DNA from: Pseudomonas karstica
GTDB lineage: Bacteria > Pseudomonadota > Gammaproteobacteria > Pseudomonadales > Pseudomonadaceae
Length of the DNA stretch: 64,000 bases
Direction: 5' to 3'
Assembly: GCF_009707515.1 (NCBI RefSeq)
Contig: NZ_WLYI01000002.1
Coordinates: 62,001 to 126,000, forward strand
In this document: in pieces, positions 9,442 through 17,808 of the stretch
Layout of the letters: the number at the start of each line of letters is the position of its first letter
How positions within the stretch are numbered: position 1 is the first letter of the stretch
The notes under the pieces: generated by a model
Told to the model about the DNA's origin: nothing
The model's input: the letters and a program-made list of their open reading frames with translations, nothing else
Databases searched by the model: none
Program-made: the position numbers and the translations under genes

Positions 9442-10251
9442 ATGCTCCTGACCCCTAATGCAATGAGCCGGCGCATGCGTTTCGGCCTGTACTTCACAAC
9501 GGGTTTGATTGCGCTGTTCCTGCTGCTGCCGATCGTGTTCATCGTGCTGCTGTCCTTCGGTTCCTCCCAGTGGCTGGTATTCCCGCCGCCGGGCTGGACC
9601 CTGAAATGGTACGGCCAGTTCTTCTCCAACCCCGACTGGATGAGCGCAGTCCTGGCCAGCCTCAAGGTGGCGGTGTTGACCACAATCTGCGCCGTCGCCC
9701 TGGGTTTGCCCACTGCGTTTGCGCTGGTACGCGGGCGCTTCCCTGGCCGGGAAATGCTCTACGGGCTGTTCACCCTGCCGATGATCGTGCCGTTGGTGAT
9801 CATCGCGGTGGCGGTGTACGCGCTGTTCCTGAAACTGGGCTACACCGGGACGATGTTCGCCTTCGTGGTCAGCCACGTCATCGTTGCGTTGCCGTTCACC
9901 ATCATCTCGATCATCAACTCGCTGAAGCTGTTCGATCAGTCCATCGAAGATGCCGCGGTGATCTGTGGTGCCTCACGCCTGCAAGCCGTGTTCAAGGTGA
10001 CCTTTCCGGCGATTCGCCCGGGCATGGTGGCCGGCGCCCTGTTTGCGTTCCTGGTGTCGTGGGATGAAGTGGTGCTGAGCGTGATGATGGCCAGCCCAAC
10101 CCTGCAAACCCTTCCCGTGAAAATGTGGACCACCCTGCGCCAGGACCTGACGCCCGTGATCGCCGTCGCCTCGACGCTGCTGATCGGCCTCTCGGTATTG
10201 ATCATGGTGATCGCAGCCGCCCTTCGCCGGCGCAATCCAATCAGCGCCTGA
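9442..10251 (+). CDS. ABC transporter permease, PotC/PotI type
   Basis: A 269-residue second permease with about six membrane helices. The coupling-loop motif DAAVICGASRLQAVFKVTFP contacts the ATPase. It starts six bases after the first permease stop. Length and hydropathy fit PotC-like proteins, with no sign of damage. It should form the heterodimeric channel with the product of 8494-9435. Confidence 0.92.
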   Translation: MLLTPNAMSRRMRFGLYFTTGLIALFLLLPIVFIVLLSFGSSQWLVFPPPGWTLKWYGQFFSNPDWMSAVLASLKVAVLTTICAVALGLPTAFALVRGRFPGREMLYGLFTLPMIVPLVIIAVAVYALFLKLGYTGTMFAFVVSHVIVALPFTIISIINSLKLFDQSIEDAAVICGASRLQAVFKVTFPAIRPGMVAGALFAFLVSWDEVVLSVMMASPTLQTLPVKMWTTLRQDLTPVIAVASTLLIGLSVLIMVIAAALRRRNPISA

Positions 10252-10268
10252 GCGCCCAGGAGAACGAC

Positions 10269-11417
10269 ATGAGTGCAGTGATCAAAGCCCAACAGAGCAA
10301 CCAGCCCTTGGTGAGCCTGCGCAACCTGAACAAGTACTACGGCGACTTTGCCGCCGTGGACAACATCTCGCTGGACATCAAGGACGGTGAATTCCTGACC
10401 TTCCTCGGCTCCAGCGGCTCGGGTAAAAGTACGACGTTGTCGATGCTCGCCGGCTTCGAAACGCCGAGCAGCGGCGAGATCCTGGTCAATGCCCAATCGT
10501 TGGTCAACGTGCCGCCGCACAAGCGCGACATCGGCATGGTGTTCCAACGCTACTCGCTGTTCCCGCACCTGTCAGTGCGCGACAACATCGCGTTCCCGCT
10601 AGCCATTCGTAAACTGGCCAGCGCCGAGCGCGAGCGCCGGGTCGATGCCATGCTCAAGCTGGTACAGCTTGAACAATTTGCTCATCGCCGCCCTTCACAA
10701 CTGTCCGGCGGCCAGCAGCAACGGGTAGCCATCGCTCGGGCACTGGTCTATGAACCACGCATCCTGTTGATGGACGAACCCCTGGGCGCCCTGGATAAAA
10801 AGCTCCGGGAAGATTTGCAAGACGAACTGCGCCAGCTACATCGGCGCCTGGGCATTACCATCGTCTACGTGACCCACGACCAGGAAGAAGCCATGCGCCT
10901 GTCCCAGCGCATTGCGATTTTCAGCCACGGCAAAATCGTCGGCCTGGGCAGCGGTTTTGACCTGTACCAGAACCCGCCGAATGCCTTTGTCGCCTCGTTC
11001 CTCGGCAACTCGAACTTCCTCAAGCTCAAGGCACATGGCAATGCGGTCGCGAGTTTCGAAGGCCAGTCGCTGTCGATCCGACTGACCGCAGGCCTGCAAG
11101 TCGATCAGGATGTGCTGCTGATGGTACGTCCGGAAAAGGCCTTGGCCTTGAGTGTCGAGCAGGCGGTTCTGGAACCCTTGGCGGCCGGCTGGAATGAAGT
11201 CTCGGCCACGGTCGTGGAAGTGCTGTTCCTCGGTGAAAGCCAGACCTGCAGCGTGGTCACCTCGGGCGGTACGTCGATGACCGTCAAGGCGCTGTCCGCC
11301 GCTGGCATGCCGCTCAAAGCGGGTAATCCGGTATGCGTGCGCTGGGCCACAGCAGATGCCTGCGTGTACACCGAATGGGCCGAAAGTGATCTGAACAAAG
11401 CTGCTGGCGCTCATTGA
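10269..11417 (+). CDS. ABC transporter ATP-binding protein, PotA type
   Basis: A 382-residue ATPase with Walker A GSSGSGKST, signature LSGGQQQR, Walker B ILLMDEP and switch histidine in VTHDQEEA. A TOBE-like C-terminal domain of about 130 residues is usual for PotA/MalK-type proteins. The start at 10269 has AGGAG at 10258-10262; the longer frame upstream is part of the permease region. It closes the four-gene uptake operon, and a strong terminator follows. Confidence 0.93.
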   Translation: MSAVIKAQQSNQPLVSLRNLNKYYGDFAAVDNISLDIKDGEFLTFLGSSGSGKSTTLSMLAGFETPSSGEILVNAQSLVNVPPHKRDIGMVFQRYSLFPHLSVRDNIAFPLAIRKLASAERERRVDAMLKLVQLEQFAHRRPSQLSGGQQQRVAIARALVYEPRILLMDEPLGALDKKLREDLQDELRQLHRRLGITIVYVTHDQEEAMRLSQRIAIFSHGKIVGLGSGFDLYQNPPNAFVASFLGNSNFLKLKAHGNAVASFEGQSLSIRLTAGLQVDQDVLLMVRPEKALALSVEQAVLEPLAAGWNEVSATVVEVLFLGESQTCSVVTSGGTSMTVKALSAAGMPLKAGNPVCVRWATADACVYTEWAESDLNKAAGAH

Positions 11418-11465
11418 TCCCCCGACGGCCCATGCCAGTGGGCCGTGATTCACCTGTCACCCTCG

Positions 11466-11501
11466 GGTCGCCGCAACGTCGGGTTGTGGCGGCCTTTTTT
11501 T
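11466..11501 (+). terminator. Strong terminator after the ABC operon
   Basis: GGTCGCCGCAAC pairs with GTTGTGGCGGCC (12 bp with G-U pairs) around a 5-base loop and is followed by seven Ts. Just upstream an 8-bp perfect hairpin (ACGGCCCA/TGGGCCGT, 11425-11446) has no T-run. Confidence 0.9.
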
Positions 11502-11995
11502 GGTTCTTCACGCATTCGTGGGGAAGGGAGTATTGACAGTCGGGGTTTAGGTGAATTGGAAGATACGGTAGCTTGCGAACTGCAGTAGAACAAGGCTGCT
11601 GATCCAAGCCGATCATTTCGTTGCTATCAGCAATTATCACAGCAAACACTAGTGCTTAGGACTAACGCATACATCTAAACTAAGAAAGTCCATGCAATAA
11701 TATGCTCATCGCCTGTTATTTCAATGAAGCAACGATGTTATTGTTAACCGACAAGAATGCTCCTTCCTCCGATACACGATCACTCAACCAAGTTAGTGCT
11801 GCTTTAAGCTTTCTGGTATTAACGGACTGGATTTTCGTTGCACGGTCAGTATGCCGGCGACGTTAAAAGTTTCGTTGAACAACAACGGGCAAGGTTCGGA
11901 TGGATTCATGTCTGCGTAATGAATTTCAAAAACTCCGCCACGGACTGAACAAAATCGCTTGCTACGTCCTCTTCGATTAATGCATAGGGCTGAGC
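11502..11995. other. AT-rich gap with no recognised gene
   Basis: This stretch is visibly richer in A and T than its neighbours and holds no coding frame that looks real, no operator copy and no RNA gene I can identify. It is the first part of a 1-kb low-GC patch between the ABC operon and the NCS1 permease gene, which looks like leftover acquired DNA. Confidence 0.4.
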
Positions 11996-12253
11996 GTGAG
12001 AAAAAATAGTGATTTGCACACCAATAGAAGATCTAGGCTATTCACCACCCTTTTGCTCTGTGATTTCGACTCTCTCAGGTATTGGGAGAGCGAGCTAATT
12101 AATACAGATTTCCCACATATAAAATATTGTTTTGACTTTTACAATAAGGCAAACCGCTTTAGCTACTGGAAACACTCCCAGGTTATTTATGTAAGTACTG
12201 CCTGTAGTCCGATTCAGAATATTAAATATTTCTCAGTTATGGGCTGTGACTGA
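11996..12253 (+). CDS. Doubtful small hypothetical ORF
   Basis: An 85-codon frame from a GTG, with a weak AGGG about seven bases before it, inside the AT-rich patch. The product is rich in aromatic and basic residues and matches no family I know. Codon use is unlike the flanking genes. It may be a remnant or chance frame. Confidence 0.2.
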   Translation: MRKNSDLHTNRRSRLFTTLLLCDFDSLRYWESELINTDFPHIKYCFDFYNKANRFSYWKHSQVIYVSTACSPIQNIKYFSVMGCD

Positions 12254-12327
12254 CAATCGAATTTCGCTACGTTTATTGATGGCTTTTCTTAACTCTCAAC
12301 GCCCAACTGTTAACAGAGGGTTATTTA

Positions 12328-12600
12328 GTGAATACATCAAAGAAATATCTTACAGATATATCCGTCCACCAGGCCCTGTTACTGGAAGATCTCACTGAGG
12401 AAAGCTCTCCAAATCACGCCATCCGACTATTGTTGAATGAAATCCTCTTGGGACTTTTTGAGCAAGGCTGGCCCAAAGCAAAAACCCAGACAGGACATCA
12501 CCCCCAAAAATGCCCGGCGAAGTATCAGGCATTTTTAGACGGACACGAGAGCGGTTGTGCTCAGTCGGTATACCCCAATCGCGCTGCCCTGCTCTTCTGA
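12328..12600 (+). pseudogene. Possible truncated gene remnant
   Basis: A 90-codon frame starting at GTG with AGAGGG at a good distance. The first 45 residues (MNTSKKYLTDISVHQALLLE, then DLTEESSPNHAIRLLL) look like a real alpha-helical protein. I have only a weak memory of similarity to PheS-like tRNA-ligase-family N-termini. The second half is low-quality sequence, and a hairpin terminator (12506-12536) of the opposite gene lies within it. I read it as a gene cut off by deletion, with low certainty. Confidence 0.3.
12506..12536 (-). terminator. Terminator of the NCS1 permease gene
   Basis: AAAAATGCC (12506-12514) pairs perfectly with GGCATTTTT (12528-12536). Read on the minus strand the hairpin ends in a T-run, 25 bases past the permease stop. 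Confidence 0.75.
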
Positions 12601-13973
12601 GCCCGCCCACGAGTCGCCAAGCAGTAATAGAGCGGACAAGTCACCACCAACCCCACCAACCACGACAAATCCGCACCCTCCACCAAATTGGCATACGGCC
12701 CGACATACAACGACGTATTGGCGAACGGCAGTTGCACGATAATCCCGATGAAATACGCAACAATCGCATGTAGATTGAAGCGCCCGTAAATCCCGCCATC
12801 CGCAAGGAAGATCGAGGCGATGTCGTAGTGGCCGCGCTTGATCAGGTAGAAATCGATCAAATTGATCGAAGCCCAAGGCACCAACACCAGCAACAGTGCC
12901 AGAATCAGGCCGATGAATTGCGAGATGAAATCCTGCGAAGCACCCAACGCGACGACACAGCAGCTCGCCAGCACCACACTCGACAACACCACCCGCACCT
13001 TGATACTGGGCGTCCATTGGCTGGCGAAGGTCTGGATCGAGGTAATGATCGATAACACCGCGCCATATAGATTCAAGGCGTTGTGGCTAATGATGTTGAG
13101 CAAAAACAACACCATCAGAATCGGTCCCAGCCAACCGGTGGATTGCTTGACCGCGACCATCGCTTCGGTGCCCTCCGGGGTTGCCAGCACCACCACCGCG
13201 CCGAAGGTAAACGATAGAATGGTGCCCAGGGTCGCCCCCAGGTACGTGGCCCAGAACGGCTTGGCAATGCCGATATCCGCCGGCAGGTAACGAGAATAGT
13301 CCGACACATAAGGCGAGAAGCTGATCTGCCAGATGATCCCCAGCGACACCGTGGCCAGCCAGCCGGACACATTAAAACCGCCACGCGTGAAGAAATCCGC
13401 CGGCAACTCATGGGCGAAGATGTAAAGAAACCCGGCGAGCAAGGCGCTGCCCATGACCCAGGTGCCAATGCGGTTAAGGATGTGAATGAAGCGGTAGCCG
13501 ATCACCCCGATCGCGGTGGCGCTGAGAGCACCGATGAGGATGCTCGCCGGCACCGGGACCGACGGCGCAATACCCACTATGGACTTGCCGGCCAGCACGA
13601 TATTGGAGATGAAAAAACCGATATAGATAAGCGCCGCAAAGAACACGATCAGCAGCGCACCATAACGGCCGAACTGGCCGCGGCTCTGAACCATCTGCGG
13701 AATACCCATCCGTGGGCCTTGCGCCGAAGCCAGGGCAATCACCAGCCCGCCAAGCATGTGACCAAGCGCAATCGCTAGCATCCCCCAGAACAGGTCGAGG
13801 TGAAACACCTGAACCACCATGGCGCCGGTGACGATGGGCAACGGCGCAATATTAGTACTGAACCAAAGGGTGAAAAGATCGCGGGCCTTCCCGTGGCGCT
13901 CTGCGAGGGGGACGTAATCGACTGTGTGATTCTCGATCAGGGGGTCTTGCCGGGACATCTGGGACATATGCAT
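12561..13973 (-). CDS. NCS1-family permease (purine-cytosine permease type)
   Basis: A 470-residue membrane protein with about twelve helices, of the nucleobase:cation symporter-1 family. Visible are the N-terminal WFSTNIAPLPIVTGAM helix, the substrate-region FSPYVSDYSRYLP and NIISHNALNLYG. NCS1 members carry nucleobases, hydantoins, allantoin and related N-heterocycles, which suits a ring-cleaving pathway. Its promoter region carries a variant of the regulon palindrome, so it is probably co-regulated. The cluster therefore has two importers. Three closely spaced ATGs make the exact start uncertain by a few codons. Confidence 0.9.
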   Translation of the reverse strand: MHMSQMSRQDPLIENHTVDYVPLAERHGKARDLFTLWFSTNIAPLPIVTGAMVVQVFHLDLFWGMLAIALGHMLGGLVIALASAQGPRMGIPQMVQSRGQFGRYGALLIVFFAALIYIGFFISNIVLAGKSIVGIAPSVPVPASILIGALSATAIGVIGYRFIHILNRIGTWVMGSALLAGFLYIFAHELPADFFTRGGFNVSGWLATVSLGIIWQISFSPYVSDYSRYLPADIGIAKPFWATYLGATLGTILSFTFGAVVVLATPEGTEAMVAVKQSTGWLGPILMVLFLLNIISHNALNLYGAVLSIITSIQTFASQWTPSIKVRVVLSSVVLASCCVVALGASQDFISQFIGLILALLLVLVPWASINLIDFYLIKRGHYDIASIFLADGGIYGRFNLHAIVAYFIGIIVQLPFANTSLYVGPYANLVEGADLSWLVGLVVTCPLYYCLATRGRAQKSRAARLGYTD

Positions 13974-14055
13974 GAACTCGAGTTTGTCTGATCTTATATT
14001 TGTATGAAGCCAAACCGGGGGTGCTCAATGGCAACCTCTCAGATGAAGACCATAT

Positions 14056-14069
14056 TATGGTATTCCAAC
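14056..14069. promoter_or_regulatory. Palindromic operator 4 before the NCS1 permease
   Basis: TTATGGTATTCCAA region with core TGGTATTCCA (14058-14067), one base from the perfect core. It lies about 85 bases upstream of the permease start in the 318-bp divergent gap shared with the second flavin reductase. Confidence 0.65.
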
Positions 14070-14227
14070 ATTTGTACAAGACTGATCTGCTTTTTTTACA
14101 AGTACCTGATGCGCAATTCTGACGGATGACCGAAGCTATTCCCTGGCAGAAAGCCCAGTAATAACTGCCTTAAAGACAAAATGCGCACGTTTATCGGGCA
14201 ATGGGAAAAGCTCTTGCAAACTATGTA

Positions 14228-14243
14228 TTACGGTATACCATAA
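14228..14243. promoter_or_regulatory. Palindromic operator 5 before second flavin reductase
   Basis: TTACGGTATACCATAA differs from operator 1 by one base, and its flanks GTA and GAC also match operator 1. It lies 48 bases before the start at 14292. Between operators 4 and 5 (about 160 bp) nothing else is recognised. Confidence 0.78.
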
Positions 14244-14291
14244 GACCTATAAATACATAAAATCCGTACCGAACTGCCAGAGGACCGCCCC

Positions 14292-14777
14292 ATGATCAAT
14301 GCCGCCACCTACAAACAAGTAATGGGTTCGTTTCCGTCCGGGGTCACAGTGATCACCACGCTGGATGACGAAGGGCAAATTGTCGGCCTGACCGCCAGTG
14401 CCTTCAGTTCGCTGTCCATGGACCCGGCCCTGGTGCTGTTCTGCCCCAACTACAGTTCCGATTCTTACCCGGTGTTGATCAGGAACAAACGCTTTGCCAT
14501 TCACGTCCTGTCCGGCGGCCAGCAGAGCGAGGCCTATGCTTTCGCACGTAAAGGCAAAGACAAGGCGCACGGCATCGAATGGACGCTGAGCGAGTTGGGT
14601 AACCCGATCCTGGCCAATGCCACGGCGGTCATCGAATGCGAGTTGTGGCGCGAATATGAAGGCGGCGACCACGCCATCATGGTCGGCGCCGTAAAGAACC
14701 TGATAGTGCCGCAGCACACCGCCGGTCCGCTGGTGTACTGCCACGGCAAGATGGGCGCCCTGCCCGTCCTCGCCTGA
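14292..14777 (+). CDS. Flavin reductase domain protein, second copy, TgnB-like
   Basis: A 161-residue split-barrel flavin reductase, 71% identical by eye to the copy at 3372-3857 and collinear without gaps. It carries PSGVTVITT, ASAFSSLS and the C-terminal ECELWREYEGGDH. It lies 36 bases before the luciferase-like monooxygenase, so this copy is the natural reductase partner, giving a two-component system like TgnA/TgnB or RutA/RutF. Its promoter has operator 5. Confidence 0.93.
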   Translation: MINAATYKQVMGSFPSGVTVITTLDDEGQIVGLTASAFSSLSMDPALVLFCPNYSSDSYPVLIRNKRFAIHVLSGGQQSEAYAFARKGKDKAHGIEWTLSELGNPILANATAVIECELWREYEGGDHAIMVGAVKNLIVPQHTAGPLVYCHGKMGALPVLA

Positions 14778-14813
14778 ACCGACAGTCAATAACAAAGATC
14801 CGAGGTAAGCGTC

Positions 14814-15857
14814 ATGAAATTTTCCCTGTTCGTGCACATGGAACGCTGGGACGAAAGCGTCAGTCATCGTCAGCTGTTCGAAGACTTGACTGAACTGACT
14901 CTGATGGCCGAAGCCGGTGGTTTCAGCACCGTCTGGATCGGCGAACACCACGCCATGGAATACACTATCTCGCCGAGCCCAATGCCGCTGCTGGCTTATC
15001 TGGCCGCCAAGACCACGACCATTCACCTCGGCGCCGGCACTATCATCGCGCCGTTCTGGCATCCGCTGCGGGTTGCCGGTGAATGTGCACTGCTGGACGT
15101 GATCAGCAACGGTCGCATGGAAGTGGGCCTGGCACGTGGCGCCTACCAGGTGGAATTCGACCGCATGGCCGGTGGCATGCCGGCATCGTCCGGCGGTCAA
15201 GCGCTGCGGGAAATGGTTCCGGTGGTTCGCGCCCTGTGGCAAGGCGATTACGCCCACGATGGCGATATCTGGAAATTCCCCACCTCCACCAGCGTGCCGA
15301 AGCCGATCCAGAAGCCCAACCCTGCGATGTGGATCGCCGCTCGCGACCCGGACTCGCACAACTTCGCGGTGGCCAACGGCTGCAATGTCATGGTCACGCC
15401 GCTGATGAAGGGCGACGAAGAAGTCCTCGACCTGAAGAACAAGTTCCAGGCCGCCCTGGATAACAATCCAGACGTACCACGCCCGCAACTGATGGTGCTG
15501 CGTCACACCCACATCCACGCAGCCGATGACCCCGAAGGCTGGAAAGTCGGGGCCAAGGCGATCTCGAAGTTCTATCGTACCTTTGATGCCTGGTTTGGCA
15601 ACAAGGAGGTGCCGGTCAATGGTTTCCTCGCGCCAAGCCCGGAAGAAAAATTCGTTGCACGCCCGGAGTTCGAACTGGAGAGCCTGCACAAAACCGCAAT
15701 GATCGGCACCGCGCAAGAAATCATCCCGCGCATCAAGTATTACCAGGAACTGGGGGTCGACGAGTTCAGCTTCTGGTGTGATAACAGCCTGCCCCATGCC
15801 GAGAAGAAAAAATCTCTGGCGCTGTTCATCAAGCAGGTAGTGCCGGCGTTTCGCTGA
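14814..15857 (+). CDS. Luciferase-like (LLM) flavin-dependent monooxygenase, TgnA-like candidate
   Basis: A 347-residue bacterial-luciferase-family oxygenase that should use reduced FMN from the adjacent reductase and O2. Motifs include WIGEHHAMEY near residue 42, HLGAGTIIAPFWHPLR and the flavin-phosphate region NGRMEVGLARGAY. A RBS-like GAGG lies before the ATG. With hydrolase, aldehyde dehydrogenase and flavin reductase in one regulon, it probably opens an N-heteroaromatic ring as TgnA does with trigonelline. RutA-type pyrimidine cleavage is less likely because rutB, rutC and rutE homologues are missing. It is the last gene of region A and is followed by a strong terminator. Confidence 0.93.
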   Translation: MKFSLFVHMERWDESVSHRQLFEDLTELTLMAEAGGFSTVWIGEHHAMEYTISPSPMPLLAYLAAKTTTIHLGAGTIIAPFWHPLRVAGECALLDVISNGRMEVGLARGAYQVEFDRMAGGMPASSGGQALREMVPVVRALWQGDYAHDGDIWKFPTSTSVPKPIQKPNPAMWIAARDPDSHNFAVANGCNVMVTPLMKGDEEVLDLKNKFQAALDNNPDVPRPQLMVLRHTHIHAADDPEGWKVGAKAISKFYRTFDAWFGNKEVPVNGFLAPSPEEKFVARPEFELESLHKTAMIGTAQEIIPRIKYYQELGVDEFSFWCDNSLPHAEKKKSLALFIKQVVPAFR

Positions 15858-15892
15858 GTTCGCCCGCCAGGTTTTGCGATAAACCCTGATAA

Positions 15893-15922
15893 GCAAAACG
15901 CCGGCTCATGCCGGCGTTTTGC
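15893..15922. terminator. Bidirectional terminator between region A and region B
   Basis: GCAAAACGCCGGC pairs perfectly with GCCGGCGTTTTGC round a TCAT loop. It can end both the monooxygenase transcript and the convergent cupin gene. Confidence 0.92.
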
Positions 15923-15947
15923 TGTCCGCGCCATACCTTAGTAGGCA

Positions 15948-16571
15948 CTAATGAAGTAACCCCCACAGCGCCAGAAGTGGAGCATCCGTTGATCTCATTG
16001 CATGGATACAGGACGAAGGATTGAATACAACGCCCCCTGCTCCAGGATTCCACCACCCCACGTCCTCTCGGTACCATTCGCCTGGCGACAGGATGAGATA
16101 GAACTCAGCCGGAGGGTGTTGGTGAAAGGGATAACAGGTATCAGGCGCCATGAGCGCCAATCCCAAGGTCAAGGTGGAGCATTCAAATAGCCCATCCGGG
16201 CCTGTGATCATCCCATGACGATGCCTTTGCACAAACGCATCGTCCTGGCCAGGCTGGGCCTGTCGTTTTATCCAAGTGACATGGGGCAAGATAACGCTTA
16301 ACGCCCCCAGTACCGCGCTCAAATGTTCGTCGGTTCTTGGCGCAGCGTTAAGGGCTTGGGATAAATAGGGCTCCAAAGAATCTGGTAGCGCATGGAGAGT
16401 CTTCGATGGCTTTGTGATGAGCCATTGGGCCGTGTTTAGAGAAGTAGCAGGCAAATCTGACGCAATGTCGGCAACGCTGTTTGACAGGACATACTGAAGT
16501 GATCGCTGAAGCAGCTGGCCGCGCTTAATAACATCAGGATCTAAACACAGGTTTTCAGTGCTGTTCATCAT
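15948..16571 (-). CDS. DMSP-lyase-like cupin protein
   Basis: About 207 residues. The C-terminal third is a cupin with the metal motif HQHPPAEFY (H-x-H-x3-E-x-Y) and a later histidine in NPSSCIHAM, the arrangement of the DddQ/DddL dimethylsulfoniopropionate lyase group. The N-terminal part is helical, also as in that family. The start is taken at the ATG pair near 16571 in preference to a GTG at 16586. It stands alone, downstream of the orphan betaine-type binding protein. DMSP is a sulfonium analogue of betaines, so the placement is suggestive. Activity is unproven because family members with other substrates exist. Confidence 0.75.
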   Translation of the reverse strand: MMNSTENLCLDPDVIKRGQLLQRSLQYVLSNSVADIASDLPATSLNTAQWLITKPSKTLHALPDSLEPYLSQALNAAPRTDEHLSAVLGALSVILPHVTWIKRQAQPGQDDAFVQRHRHGMITGPDGLFECSTLTLGLALMAPDTCYPFHQHPPAEFYLILSPGEWYREDVGWWNPGAGGVVFNPSSCIHAMRSTDAPLLALWGLLH

Positions 16572-16699
16572 CGTTTTCGAACCCACTCACCCAGTCCGTA
16601 AAAATACGTGAGGCTGCGCCTTTAGTCGATGCAGCCAGTGCTCCTGGCTCTCCACCAAGGGCACCAAACTGTCAAATAGCTACAGCCAGACGACTGTCA

Positions 16700-17599
16700 T
16701 TACTGAGCTGCTGGCACCGACGCGGCTTGACTGCCAAACATTGCCTCAAAGCGGGGCTTGTTGGCTGCATAGTATTGTGCAACTACCTTGTCTGCAGAGC
16801 TTTCACGCGCAGCAGCCATCAATGTCTCAAGATCAGCTTGAGGAATTTTGAAGTTAGCAAAAAATCGAGCAACATCGGGGTGCTCTGCGCTGAAACCTTG
16901 GCGTGCAACCGCGTGGATTTGCTCAGCGCCACCGAAAATCCGCTTCGGATCCTCCAAATAACGCAGGGACCACTTGGAGAACATCCAATGTGGGCTCCAT
17001 GCGTTGACCAACGACCATTTCTCACGTTTCAGATTACGGTCCAACTCGCTCAACATGCCAGCCTCCGAAGAGCCAACCATCTTATAGCCATCGAGTTTAT
17101 ATTCTTTAATGGCCTTTTCCGTCAGCTTGTATTGACCGTTACCCACTTCGGAAGTCAGGATTTTTCCACCGAGTTTTTCCCGCACTTCTGGCTTGTTAAG
17201 GTCTTCGACACTGGCGATCTCACGGGTAGGTATAGACGTTGGCACCGCCATGCCGATCCGACCTTCATACAACACGCCCAGGTCTTCGAGTTTGTCGCGG
17301 TATTTGTCATAGAACGCTTTGTGAGTAATCGGCAACCAGACCATTGGAATCAGGTCGATATTGCCGTTAGCCAGCGCCTGGAACTGAATACCAATATCGG
17401 CCAGCACCAATTTAACCGGTTGCTTGAGGTGGTCTTGCAATGCGGTGCTTGCCAGCTTTACAGCGATTTCCGTATCCGACCAATTCACCCATCCGATACG
17501 GATAGGTGCAGGTTCCTCGGCGTGAGTCATCAGGCTGCAGGAGGCCATGGCCAAGCCTGCAAACCAGCCGATACAGGTTTTACTGGGTGACGTCATCAT
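16700..17599 (-). CDS. Orphan betaine-type (OpuAC/ProX) substrate-binding protein
   Basis: A 299-residue periplasmic binding protein with a signal peptide (cleaved near THAEEP) and an OpuAC-type domain. The segments IRIGWVNWSDTE, VWLPITHKAF and NAWSPHWMFSKW supply aromatic residues of the kind that cage quaternary amines. No permease or ATPase gene adjoins it. Pseudomonas betaine, choline and carnitine binding proteins (BetX, CbcX, CaiX) share one core transporter, and this may be another such client. It is divergent from the flavoprotein gene at 17809, and the gap holds TGTACA-type sites. Confidence 0.9.
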   Translation of the reverse strand: MMTSPSKTCIGWFAGLAMASCSLMTHAEEPAPIRIGWVNWSDTEIAVKLASTALQDHLKQPVKLVLADIGIQFQALANGNIDLIPMVWLPITHKAFYDKYRDKLEDLGVLYEGRIGMAVPTSIPTREIASVEDLNKPEVREKLGGKILTSEVGNGQYKLTEKAIKEYKLDGYKMVGSSEAGMLSELDRNLKREKWSLVNAWSPHWMFSKWSLRYLEDPKRIFGGAEQIHAVARQGFSAEHPDVARFFANFKIPQADLETLMAAARESSADKVVAQYYAANKPRFEAMFGSQAASVPAAQ

Positions 17600-17715
17600 G
17601 ATGCATCTCCGCGTACTGTATTAATTATTATTGGCAGTGCAACAGAGGTGCTTACGCAAAGACGCCAGCCCTCTCCCCCCGATTTCAGTCCTGACTTTCT
17701 GGTTACGCCCTCAAA

Positions 17716-17754
17716 ATGTACATCTGCGTCTCACTCGTTGACACATATGTACAT
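17716..17754. promoter_or_regulatory. Paired ATGTACAT operators
   Basis: Two perfect ATGTACAT palindromes (17716-17723 and 17747-17754) have centres 31 bp apart, about three helical turns, between the divergent binding-protein and flavoprotein genes. Related GTAC sites lie before the TetR gene, so the TetR protein is the likely binder. Confidence 0.7.
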
Positions 17755-17808
17755 TCGACATACTTTCATGTCAACCCAAGCCTGATGTTCTGTTCCCGGA
17801 GCAACACC

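Noticed and set aside
12567..12574. GGTATACC core resembling the GntR operator
   Set aside because: It lies within the last codons of the NCS1 permease gene with no promoter downstream on either strand, and its flanks do not match.
14247..15896. 549-codon minus-strand open frame over the flavin reductase and monooxygenase
   Set aside because: It is antisense to two well-supported genes and arises from GC-rich codon bias.
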